DNA of 64,000 nucleotides from Pseudoduganella umbonata (GTDB lineage Bacteria > Pseudomonadota > Gammaproteobacteria > Burkholderiales > Burkholderiaceae_D): positions 1,142,440 through 1,206,439 of the forward strand of contig NZ_JACHXS010000001.1 of the NCBI RefSeq assembly GCF_014192225.1. Reading direction: 5' to 3'. Shown in pieces: positions 45,101-51,636 of this stretch. A program made the translations under genes and the position numbers. Positions within the stretch are counted from its first letter, which is position 1, and each line of letters starts with the position of its first letter. The notes under the pieces were generated by a model. That model saw only the letters and a program-made list of their open reading frames with translations, was not told the DNA's origin and did no database searches.

Positions 45101-46323
45101 ACGCGTTCCTCCAGCTCGGCATTCACCTGGGTCAGCTGGCGTTCCTTGTCCTTCAGCCGCGACAGGCTGGTGTTGACGGCACCGGTCAGCGCCGCCAGTT
45201 CCGTGAAACTGCCGTGCGGCACCGAGATCGCGTGGCTGCTGCCTTCCTCGATCGCCGCCGCCAGCGCGGCCGCCTTTTGCAGGGGCCGCGTGATGCGGCG
45301 CGAAACGCGCCAGCCGATCAGCGAGAAAGCCAGCGCCACGGCAAGCCCGACCATCGCCACGCGCACCTGCAGCGCGCGCACTTCGGCATAGGCGGCCCGC
45401 GTCTCCTGGCGCGTCAGCACGGTCCAGCCCAGCCCGGGGTAGCCGCCAAGGCCATGCGTTGCGGCCCCGCCAACGAGGTAATCGCGGCCGTCGGCCCAGC
45501 GCTCTTCGGCATGGTCGTAGCGGCCGCGGCGCGCCGCCTCCAGCACCGCGGTATCCACCACGGTGCCCGTCACGGCGCCCGGGCCGGCCAGCACCTTGCC
45601 GTCGCGGCCCACGATCAAGGTCTCGCCATCGCTGCCGCCGGCCGCGTCGATCTGCAGCCGCATCGCCTCGGCCCAGCGCCAGTTCAGGTGCGCGGCCAAC
45701 ACGCCGTGCACGCGCCCGTCGTCGCCGCGCACGGGAAAGGCCACGTCGACGAAACGGGGCGGACCGCCCTCCTCGCGCGGCAGCAGCTTCGCCAGCAGCT
45801 TCGCGTCGTGCACGTCATGCACGTGCCGGCCCGCCAGCGCGCCGGAAAACCACGGCCGCTTCGCCACGTCAACGCCTTGCAGCAGTCCCCCGGTGGCAGC
45901 CAGCACCTTGCCGTCCAGGCCGGCCATGCCGATCCATGCATAGAGCGGATAGCTGCTCTGCAGGCCCTCGGCCGCGCGGCGCCTGTCGGCGGCGGCCATG
46001 TCGGGCCTGGTGAACTCGGGACGCGACGCCAGGAACTGCACTTCGCGATAGCGTTCGAACATCGTGCCGTCGAGCTGCTGCGCGGCATAGCGCGCCCGCT
46101 CGGTCAGGGCCACGGCGATCGACTGTTTCAGCGCGCCCGTCGCCAGGTGGCCGATCAGCAGTACCAGCACGGTGGTCGAGAGCAGCACGGACACGGCCAG
46201 CCACAGGGCCAGCCAGCTGCCCAGGCGGCGACGCGTCAGCAGCCGCGCGAGAATCGGCGGACGGATCGGGGAAGGCGGGGATGGCTGCGTGGAAGGCCGC
46301 ACGCTGCCCATGTGACGGGACAT
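42121..46323 (-). CDS. Hybrid sensor histidine kinase with Cache, HAMP, PAS, REC and HPt domains
   Basis: This 1400-residue protein starts with a membrane helix (about 36-58), a periplasmic double-Cache-type sensor (60-315) and a second helix (320-340), followed by HAMP and a coiled coil. Two PAS domains (420-545 and 555-670) lead to the kinase core with H698 (NVSHEIRTPLN), N-box LVGNALKF and GTGLGL. A first receiver (940-1050) lacks the usual acidic pocket and looks degenerate. The second receiver has D1131 (LMDVQMP), and an HPt domain has H1268 (LHALRG). CAGGAA precedes the ATG. A phosphorelay to the overlapping REC-GGDEF protein is likely. Confidence 0.92.
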   Translation of the reverse strand: MSRHMGSVRPSTQPSPPSPIRPPILARLLTRRRLGSWLALWLAVSVLLSTTVLVLLIGHLATGALKQSIAVALTERARYAAQQLDGTMFERYREVQFLASRPEFTRPDMAAADRRRAAEGLQSSYPLYAWIGMAGLDGKVLAATGGLLQGVDVAKRPWFSGALAGRHVHDVHDAKLLAKLLPREEGGPPRFVDVAFPVRGDDGRVHGVLAAHLNWRWAEAMRLQIDAAGGSDGETLIVGRDGKVLAGPGAVTGTVVDTAVLEAARRGRYDHAEERWADGRDYLVGGAATHGLGGYPGLGWTVLTRQETRAAYAEVRALQVRVAMVGLAVALAFSLIGWRVSRRITRPLQKAAALAAAIEEGSSHAISVPHGSFTELAALTGAVNTSLSRLKDKERQLTQVNAELEERVAQRTRDVAQSLETVRHNEARIRAILETAHDAFIGMDSAGRITDWNPRAEQLFGWAREEVLGLLLHDVAVPRASRAAHAAGLARFLAGGDSRVVGKRIEVTALRRDGGEFPVAMTIGLIDVNGSRSFGAFLDDISERRRIERELADSERFLRTVADNSPALIAYLDRDEVYRFANRRFETLLGVDPVHMIGKRLGDLVGPQIYGTLRGYIDTVLSGQAVHFETEFAMPGWPGYFMADYIPSIGTDGAVQGFHVMAMDITDRKMAELAQARNERLAQAASRAKSEFVANVSHEIRTPLNAVLGLAHLLDNSALAPQQREYVNMIQSCGKTLVGVIDDVLDFSKIEAGRVDIAALPFEMGEIVEAAATAMRASAKPLELVVDVEPDLPAAFIGDAVRLQQVLLNLVGNALKFTAQGQVVFTVARLGQHGNTATVRFAVRDTGIGIDPEQQTRLFTPFEQADAGISRRFGGTGLGLTIARQLTELMGGRIELSSVPGEGSEFSVTLPLTCAPPPARLDVQADLQPNPRAGAEPAAAALRLLVVEPRRASRASLARAIETLGWTAGWAESATQAVAAADLPVDAVLVDGDAALVAQLRRALAARWPGRAVAFMQLAGGGAPGSPVPDTVPLVRPVTAQSLRSALAGVVAAAPRDVPALTPAVPDRAAELAGVRVLLVEDNVVNQLVAKGILEPAGAIVTTAADGQQAVDLFTTRRGDGRGDFDIVLMDVQMPVMDGYTATRILRTRLGLQLPILAMSAGVTAAEREQCLAVGMNDFIPKPIDVEQMMARIQEHLRQVRPAAQAEAPPAQRFDVGRLAALSARNPAQLQSLVALVARMTREAPAELERARDGWQGGDALAAARILHALRGSVGSLGARRFAAVTVELEAALREGRQDDAARLFDSAGSELGGTTEAARNWLAAQQQPDVPAPAPDAVRRWVRLLRERDLDAATVYETLRGPLAARLDAGQQGAVAAAMAALDFDGVLAVLPATLKESP

Positions 46324-46517
46324 CGGAAATTCCTGATCGGGATACTTCGCAAAGACTCAGGAACCGGGGGCGCGGGTTCGCGGAAAGATCGGCCAGGCCG
46401 TCCGATACGGACGGGAGGCGCCGCCGCCAGTGTAACCCAGGAGGGTAACCCGGCGGCGCGGCAGCGCGCCAGAAAGTGCCGAAAGCATGCGGATGTTGCC
46501 ATGCCGCATCACTCTTG

Positions 46518-46883
46518 TCAGGCGGCGCGCAGGCTCATGTCCGGCACGTCGTTCTGCGAAAACGCCACGCGGAACTTGCTGCGGCGATCGCCCATCAGGA
46601 TGCGCAGGTCGCCGATCGCGATGTCGGAAACTTCATGCATGCGTATCAGCAGCGAGGCGCCGATCGCCAGGCGGTAGTGGCGGATCTTGCTGATCACGGG
46701 CGGCGCAACGTCCAGCGTGCGGGCCAGCGCCGCGTCGTTCTTCAGGTCGAGCCGGTCGATCAGGTGATCGAGCAGGCGGTTCGGATCATAGGTGCGCAGC
46801 ACGTCTTCTTCCGTGTGTGCGCTCGCGCCCATGTTGTTGTTCAAGTTCGTGCTTGCGCTTGCAGCGCTGCCAAAAGTCGTCAT
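46518..46883 (-). CDS. Small HTH regulator, copy A of a paralogous pair
   Basis: The ATG at 46883, preceded by CTGGAGAACG, gives a 121-residue protein. Residues 50-95 (NDAALARTLDVAPPVISKIR) form a Cro/XRE-like helix-turn-helix. The stretch from DPNRLLD to KFR matches the protein at 58218-58541 at about 56 of 73 positions by hand alignment. The N-terminus is Ser/Ala/Asn-rich and differs between copies. No enzymatic or sensor domain is visible. It is divergent from the small protein gene at 47368 and has a promoter of the same design as copy B. Function is unknown beyond probable DNA binding. Confidence 0.85.
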   Translation of the reverse strand: MTTFGSAASASTNLNNNMGASAHTEEDVLRTYDPNRLLDHLIDRLDLKNDAALARTLDVAPPVISKIRHYRLAIGASLLIRMHEVSDIAIGDLRILMGDRRSKFRVAFSQNDVPDMSLRAA

Positions 46884-47073
46884 AACGTTCTCCAGAATTT
46901 GCAGTTCACAGCCCGTTGGGGCCTGTCGGCCGGTACGAACGCGATGGCCCCTGAGCGGGTGCGTCGGAATCGTTACCGGTGGTCGTGAGATGCGCCAGGA
47001 GTGGCGTCCCCGCGGATGCGCGGAAGGGAACTCGATCCGCACGGCAGGAAATTAGGGGCGGCGGACGGTTGAT

Positions 47074-47102
47074 ATATTGCACCAAAAATTCTTTAAAGGC
47101 AA
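47074..47102 (-). promoter_or_regulatory. Promoter TTGCCT-17-CAATAT of HTH copy A
   Basis: On the minus strand TTGCCT (47102-47097) is followed after exactly 17 bases by CAATAT (47079-47074). Copy B has TTGCTC-17-CAATAT at the equivalent place, which supports both as real promoters. Confidence 0.6.
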
Positions 47103-47336
47103 TCACGAAACAACTTGTAGCTTTTCCGCAATGTTCCCGGCCCGGTGCCGCTCCCGGCAACGGGGAATCAGCGCCGATACCGCTGAAGCGCCGCGTGCTC
47201 GGGACAGACCTGCCCGAAGGGGCTGCCCGATCGCCGGGTTCGAGCGGCGCTATCGGGCATGGGGCAACGGATCGGCTAACGCGACAGCTACAAAAACTAC
47301 ATGCGCCAGCTTGACTTGCGGTTTGCAACAGCGGAT

Positions 47337-47353
47337 GCTATCTAACTGATAGC
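47337..47353. promoter_or_regulatory. Inverted repeat GCTATC-TAACT-GATAGC
   Basis: A perfect 6-bp palindrome with a five-base spacer lies 14 bp before the ATG of the 84-residue protein. It overlaps TATCTA (47339-47344), which is 17 bp after TTGCGG. It is a candidate operator, possibly for the divergent HTH protein. Confidence 0.4.
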
Positions 47354-47367
47354 AGCGGAGGACACGC

Positions 47368-47622
47368 ATGACTCTGGACAGACGGGAAAGCAGCCGAAGC
47401 GGGACGTCCGACGAACGGCGCAGCAATCCGGCGCTGGCGGCCGTGGTCGACCAGGCAATCCGGTACGACGCGGAACGGGGCGCCGCGCTGGCCTGGGCCT
47501 ACCTGGCGCAACACGGCGTGCCGCCGGAAACGATCCTGCGCGTCCTGGCGGGACCAGCCGCCGGGCAACGGCCACGCCGCGGCGCTGCTGCCACCCGGGA
47601 CGGGACCGCATTCCAGAACTGA
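47368..47622 (+). CDS. Small hypothetical protein, module A partner
   Basis: This 84-residue protein has a good ribosome site (GCGGAGGACA). The N-terminus is charged and probably disordered; the middle and end (AAVVDQAIRYDAERGAALAW, then YLAQHGVPPETILRVLAGP) share a pattern with the 61-residue protein at 58815: Ala-x-x-x-Leu, a Pro, then Ile-x-Arg-Val-Leu-Ala-x-Pro and a basic end. Each of these proteins sits beside a copy of the same HTH regulator. I recognise no named domain; the second half may form a small helix-turn-helix-like or adaptor fold. Confidence 0.65.
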   Translation: MTLDRRESSRSGTSDERRSNPALAAVVDQAIRYDAERGAALAWAYLAQHGVPPETILRVLAGPAAGQRPRRGAAATRDGTAFQN

Positions 47623-47723
47623 CAGAACGGACGGTCGGCGGCGCCCTGCCCGCTTGCGCACCGCCACCTTGGCGGGCGCCTCCGCGTTATTTGCCGGCAG
47701 CATTTGTCGTACCTTATCTGCCC

Positions 47724-47814
47724 GCCTCGTTTCCCCGCCTGCTTTCCCCACCTGTTTTCCCCACCTGTTTTCCCCGCCTGTTTTCCCCGCCTGTTTTCCC
47801 CGCCTTGCTTGACC
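47724..47814. repeat. 13-bp tandem array, seven copies
   Basis: The consensus is GCCTGTTTTCCCC; units begin at 47724, 47737, 47750, 47763, 47776, 47789 and 47802. The middle four are nearly identical and the outer ones degenerate. One strand is almost pure pyrimidine within the repeat, so unusual local structure is possible. Confidence 0.9.
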
Positions 47815-47921
47815 CTCCTTGTTTGCCCCTTGATTCCACCGCCGTGTTGCCACCTCCTTTGCCCCGTTGTTCGCTCCCCGCCGGCACGACGTGCGCGCCA
47901 CTCGGTTCGTCATACAGCCGC

Positions 47922-47927
47922 TACAAT
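47922..47927 (+). promoter_or_regulatory. -10 box TACAAT immediately before a start codon
   Basis: TACAAT ends six bases before the A of the ATG at 47933, where transcription itself should begin. No Shine-Dalgarno lies between. This suggests a leaderless mRNA for the GAF/PAS/GGDEF gene, unless translation starts from an upstream promoter and codon. Confidence 0.4.
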
Positions 47928-47932
47928 GCAGC

Positions 47933-49900
47933 ATGAGCGCGTCGATCCCGTCATCCACTTCCCCAGCCACCGCCGCCGTCACGGACGAAGCCGGCAGGAT
48001 CGCCTTGCTGTATGCGCTGCAACTGCTCGATACGGCACCGGAACCCGTGTTCGACCGCGTCACGCGGCTGGCCAGCCGCCTGCTGGGCGTGCCCGTCACG
48101 CTGTTCTCGCTGGTCGACCGCGATCGCCAGTGGTTCAAGTCGCGGGTTGGCATCGACGTGCCGGAAACGCCCCGCGCCATCTCTTTCTGCAGTCATGCGA
48201 TCGAGCAGCGCGAGCCGCTGGTGGTTAACGACGCCACCCGGGATTCGCGCTTTGCCGACAACCCGCTGGTGCGCGGCGACATGCAGGTACGCTTCTACGC
48301 GGGCGTGCCGATCCGTTCGCTGGATGGCCATGCGATCGGCACGCTGTGTGCGCTGGACACCCGGCCCCGCGAGCTGGCGGCCGACGAACTCGCGGCATTC
48401 CAGGACCTGGCCGTCATCGTGGCCGACGAAGTGCATCGGCGCGAACTGCTGGCCCGCGCACGCGACCACCTGCAGGTGGCCGATGCCGCGATCCGCAGCA
48501 CGGAAGCGCGGCTGCGCTCGATCTTCGAGCTGGCCAGCTTCGGCATCGCCCTGATCGATGCCGGCAGCGGCGAATGGCTGACGGTCAATTCCGCGGCCTG
48601 CGCGATCCTCGGCTACACCGAAGAACAGTTCCGCCGCCTCACGTTCCGCCAGATCACGCACCCGGACGACGTGGCCGACGACGTGGCACTGGTGCGTGAC
48701 CTGTTAGCCGGCAACATCACGCAGTTCGAGCGGCAGAAGCGCTATCTCCGGCATGACGGCAGCGCGGCATGGGTGCACACCAATGTCAGCCTGAAGCGCG
48801 ACGACGCCGGCAAACCGGAATATTTCATCGTCGCCGTGATCGATATCGGGGCGCGCAAGCAGGCCGAGCACGAACTGGCCGCCCTGCATGCCCAGCTGGA
48901 AGCGCGGGTCGACGACCGTACCCGCGCCCTGGTCGACGCCAACCGCCACCTGACCGAAGCGATCGGCCGCCAGCAGCAGGCCGAAGCCGCGCTGCGCACC
49001 CGCGAAGCGGAACTGTCGAGCATCCTCGAGTATGCCAACGACGCCTACATCGGCCTCGATGAACAAGGCCGCGTCAGCGCGTGGAACCGTCAGGCCGAAC
49101 ACACGTTCGGCTGGACCGCCGCGGAAGCGGACGGCAAGCCTTTGGAGGAACTGATCATTCCCGCCGACTTTCGCGACCGGCACGCCCAGGGGCTGGCACG
49201 CTACCTGGCCACCGGCGTCGCGCGGGTCCTCGGCAAGCGGCTCGAATTGCCGGCCCGGCGCAAGGATGGCAGCCAGCTGACGGTGGAGATCCGCATCCAC
49301 GCCAACGACATCGACGGACGGCGGACGTTTTCCGCATTCCTGCACGATATCTCGGCCCGCAAGGCGGCCGAGGCCCGGCGCGAGCACGACATCCGCCACG
49401 ATCCGCTGACCGGCTTGCTGAACCGGCGCGCGCTGGAAGAGTTGCTGCCGCAGGCACAGTCGCGTTCGCAGCGGCACGGCATCGGCTTCGCCTTGCTGTT
49501 CATCGACCTGGACGGCTTCAAGGCCGTCAACGACCGGCTGGGACACGACGCCGGCGACGCCTTGCTGTGCGAAGTGGGCCGCCGGCTGCGCGCATCCGTA
49601 CGGCAGAATGACAGCGTGGTGCGGCTGGCGGGCGACGAATTCATCGTCGTGCTGGAAGGGCAGCCCTACACGATGGCGCAGGCGCGCACTGTCGCGGCAA
49701 AGCTGATTGCCGCGCTTGCCCAGCCGGTAGCGGTGACCGGCACCGTGAAGGAAACCGTGCAGGTGGGCGCCAGCATCGGCATCGCGCTCCATGGCGCAGG
49801 CACTGCGCAGGCGCCCGGCGAACTGCTGCGTGAAGCGGACCGCCAGATGTACCTGGCGAAAGAGGCCGGCCGGGGCAGCATCCGCCCCGATGAAGTCTGA
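47933..49900 (+). CDS. GAF - PAS - PAS - GGDEF diguanylate cyclase
   Basis: The 655-residue cytosolic protein has a GAF domain (about 20-165), a PAS domain (180-300), a coiled-coil linker (300-345), a second PAS (345-465) and GGDEF (480-645). The active-site motif is AGDEF (566-570), a variant known to be active in some cyclases, preceded by DxLTxLxNR. The ATG at 47933 gives a family-like N-terminus; the frame is open further to 47867. The GAF region resembles that of the GAF/EAL protein at 21519 (shared DRQWFKSRVGI), suggesting related sensing by opposing enzymes. Confidence 0.88.
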   Translation: MSASIPSSTSPATAAVTDEAGRIALLYALQLLDTAPEPVFDRVTRLASRLLGVPVTLFSLVDRDRQWFKSRVGIDVPETPRAISFCSHAIEQREPLVVNDATRDSRFADNPLVRGDMQVRFYAGVPIRSLDGHAIGTLCALDTRPRELAADELAAFQDLAVIVADEVHRRELLARARDHLQVADAAIRSTEARLRSIFELASFGIALIDAGSGEWLTVNSAACAILGYTEEQFRRLTFRQITHPDDVADDVALVRDLLAGNITQFERQKRYLRHDGSAAWVHTNVSLKRDDAGKPEYFIVAVIDIGARKQAEHELAALHAQLEARVDDRTRALVDANRHLTEAIGRQQQAEAALRTREAELSSILEYANDAYIGLDEQGRVSAWNRQAEHTFGWTAAEADGKPLEELIIPADFRDRHAQGLARYLATGVARVLGKRLELPARRKDGSQLTVEIRIHANDIDGRRTFSAFLHDISARKAAEARREHDIRHDPLTGLLNRRALEELLPQAQSRSQRHGIGFALLFIDLDGFKAVNDRLGHDAGDALLCEVGRRLRASVRQNDSVVRLAGDEFIVVLEGQPYTMAQARTVAAKLIAALAQPVAVTGTVKETVQVGASIGIALHGAGTAQAPGELLREADRQMYLAKEAGRGSIRPDEV

Positions 49901-49955
49901 ATCGACCGGATAGTACGACCGGATACTTCGACCCGACAGGTCGAAGGACGGCTCG

Positions 49956-50795
49956 TCAGTGGCTGCCGTGCATCGCCTGGGCCGCGGTGGCGCGGGCCGC
50001 GAAGTAGCAGGCGCCGGCGCAACGTTCCAGTCCCGCACGGTCCAGCACCACCACCATGCCGCGGCGGCACTGGATCAGGCCGTCGCCAGACAGCTTGCCG
50101 GCTGCGGCGGTAATGGATTCGCGGCGCACGCCCAGCAGGTTGGCGATGAGCTCCTGGGTCACCTTCAGCTCATTGGATGGCGAACGGTCCAGGCGCTCGA
50201 GCAGCCAGCGGCACAGTTTCTGTTCGATGCTGCTGTGGCGGCTGCTGACGACGTTCTGGGCCAGTTGCGCGAACAGGCAGCTGGTGTAGCGCATCAGTTG
50301 CTGCGCTAGCATGCCGCCCTCTGCGAAGTGGGCACGCAGCGCGTCGGTGCGCAGCCGGTAGCCATAACCGGCGGCCTGTACCACCGCCGTGTTGCTGGCA
50401 CGTTCTCCCTTGTACATCGCCACGCCGGCCACGCCTTCGCGGCCGACCACGGCGATCTCCGTCGTGACGCCCTCCTCGTTGACATATTGCATCGAGACGA
50501 TGGCCGTCGTGGGGAAATAGCTGTATTCGATTTTCTCGCCAAAGTCGTACAGGTGTTTACCGACCGGCATCGCCACCAGTTCCAGGTCCGGGATCAGCCG
50601 TTCCAGCTCGTCCATCGGCAGCGCGCGCAGCAGTTCGTTCTGCTGTACACCGGTGACGCTGATGCCCTGCTGTGCGAGCTTGCCGCGTGGCGCCTTCGAA
50701 GCGGTGGCCGCAGTGGCTGCAGCGCTGCCGGTCAGGGCTGCGTTGATCATCGAGGCTGGCAGGGCGGTGGTGGTGTTATGCGTGGTCTTAAACAT
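49956..50795 (-). CDS. Crp/Fnr-family transcriptional regulator
   Basis: The 279-residue protein has a cyclic-nucleotide-binding-like beta-barrel (about 55-170) and a C-terminal Crp-type winged helix (205-260) with LKVTQELIANLLGVRRESIT. It has no Fnr-type N-terminal cysteine cluster, so it is not an iron-sulfur oxygen sensor. The first 45 residues are Ala/Thr-rich and extra to the family. It has an AT-rich 219-bp upstream region facing a divergent small gene. The signal is unknown. Confidence 0.88.
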   Translation of the reverse strand: MFKTTHNTTTALPASMINAALTGSAAATAATASKAPRGKLAQQGISVTGVQQNELLRALPMDELERLIPDLELVAMPVGKHLYDFGEKIEYSYFPTTAIVSMQYVNEEGVTTEIAVVGREGVAGVAMYKGERASNTAVVQAAGYGYRLRTDALRAHFAEGGMLAQQLMRYTSCLFAQLAQNVVSSRHSSIEQKLCRWLLERLDRSPSNELKVTQELIANLLGVRRESITAAAGKLSGDGLIQCRRGMVVVLDRAGLERCAGACYFAARATAAQAMHGSH

Positions 50796-50938
50796 GGTCG
50801 TGTCCTCGGCGAAGTTTTATTTGATGTTTTTGTTTCGTTGTCATTTCCTTCACTTTATGGTTGAGCCATGCTTTTGAGAGTCGGACTACTGTAGGACACC
50901 ATGTAGTATTCGGACATCAGGCGGTGTAATCTCAGTCC

Positions 50939-50955
50939 TACGTGAAATGGCGCAC
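50939..50955 (+). promoter_or_regulatory. 17-bp motif shared with the 58.7-kb region
   Basis: TACGTGAAATGGCGCAC lies 59 bp before the ATG of the small gene at 51015. The same motif with two changes (TACGTGAACTAGCGCAC) is at 58719-58735, 79 bp before the 61-residue gene. The similarity ends at the motif edges, which suggests a binding site or promoter element. Confidence 0.5.
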
Positions 50956-51014
50956 ATTCAAACGGGGCCGAAAGCCGGAAAATACATTTCAACGGCAATC
51001 GTGCCAGCCACCGA

Positions 51015-51230
51015 ATGATGAAAGCGCCCATGAACAGCATCTTCAAAGTTTCCTACGCCCTGCAACGCCAACAACGCGCGGTCGAACGCACGCTCTACGC
51101 GAGCTCGGCCGAGGAAAGCATGCTGGCTTCGAAGTGGGTCGACGCGTGGCACCGGCTGGTCCAGGCGCGCCTGGACAAGATGGCTGAAACGAGCCGCTAC
51201 ATCGACAGCCGCGGTCGCTTCCTGCATTAA
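51015..51230 (+). CDS. Small hypothetical protein, 71 aa (or 66)
   Basis: Starts are possible at 51015, 51018 and 51030; none has a strong ribosome site, and the last gives MNSIFKVSYALQRQQRAVER. The product is helical, Arg- and Ala-rich and without membrane span or signal, ending DSRGRFLH. It resembles no family I know. It is divergent from the Crp/Fnr gene, and its upstream region shares a 17-bp motif with the small gene at 58815, so the two may be co-regulated. Confidence 0.55.
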   Translation: MMKAPMNSIFKVSYALQRQQRAVERTLYASSAEESMLASKWVDAWHRLVQARLDKMAETSRYIDSRGRFLH

Positions 51231-51636
51231 TCCGCTGCATGGATCCGGTGCCCAGCGGGGCACCGGCCGGCATCGCCTGTAGCAATAACCGGAGCAATAA
51301 CCGGAGCAACAACCGGAGCTGCAATCGGAGCAATAACCGGCGCTACAACCGGAACTGCAATCGGAGCGACAACCGGAACACCCATCGCGGCACCGATCCG
51401 CAACGCCGATCTCCGCGCTTCGGCCTGCCGGGATGCCGTCCCGGCCCCTGATCTTCTCCGCCCCCGGCGCCCTGCCGGACGCGATCGTTAACACATTTTC
51501 ACGCTTCTCCCCGTATGCTAGTATGCCGGCGGGCAAGCCCGGCCGGGCTTGCCGCTGTGCAAACAGCGACAGACCGCTGCGGGCCTACCCGGCAACGCGC
51601 GGCGCCGGAGACAATCTCAACAAAATTGGAGAAGCA
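51231..51636. other. Intergenic region with 12-bp array before the APC permease
   Basis: This 406-bp spacer contains the 12-bp minisatellite (51281-51388). The frame of the permease stays open upstream to 51433, but only the GTG at 51637 has a ribosome site and family-like protein begins there. The promoter should lie between 51390 and 51610. Confidence 0.55.
51281..51388. repeat. 12-bp tandem array, nine copies
   Basis: The consensus is AGCAATAACCGG, with variants AGCAACAACCGG, AGCTGCAATCGG and CGCTACAACCGG. Units repeat every 12 bp from 51281. The period keeps frame, but no ribosome site precedes it, so I treat it as non-coding. Confidence 0.9.

Larger units (their letters stand above)
46884..47367. 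other. Divergent regulatory region, module A
   Basis: This 484-bp region lies between the HTH gene and the 84-residue protein gene. It holds the HTH promoter (47074-47102), which implies a leader of about 180 bases, and an inverted repeat beside the start of the small gene. Open frames here have no ribosome sites and I do not call them. Confidence 0.55.
47623..47932. other. Intergenic region with pyrimidine-rich minisatellite
   Basis: This 310-bp spacer is dominated by a 13-bp array (47724-47814) rich in C and T on the plus strand. The remainder, up to TACAAT at 47922, should hold the promoter of the GAF/PAS/GGDEF gene. No gene is supported. Confidence 0.6.

Noticed and set aside
43201..46677. 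Long plus-strand open frame opposite the hybrid kinase
   Set aside because: Antisense shadow of a gene with all kinase motifs; no ribosome site or domain.
46983..46998. Third copy of the 17-bp TACGTGAA motif in module A
   Set aside because: Only about 10 of 16 positions match by hand alignment, too few to claim.
51281..51388. Array as CRISPR
   Set aside because: Units are 12 bp and directly adjacent without spacers; this is a minisatellite.
51433..51636. N-terminal extension of the APC permease
   Set aside because: The frame is open, but no ribosome site or family-like sequence occurs before the GTG at 51637.
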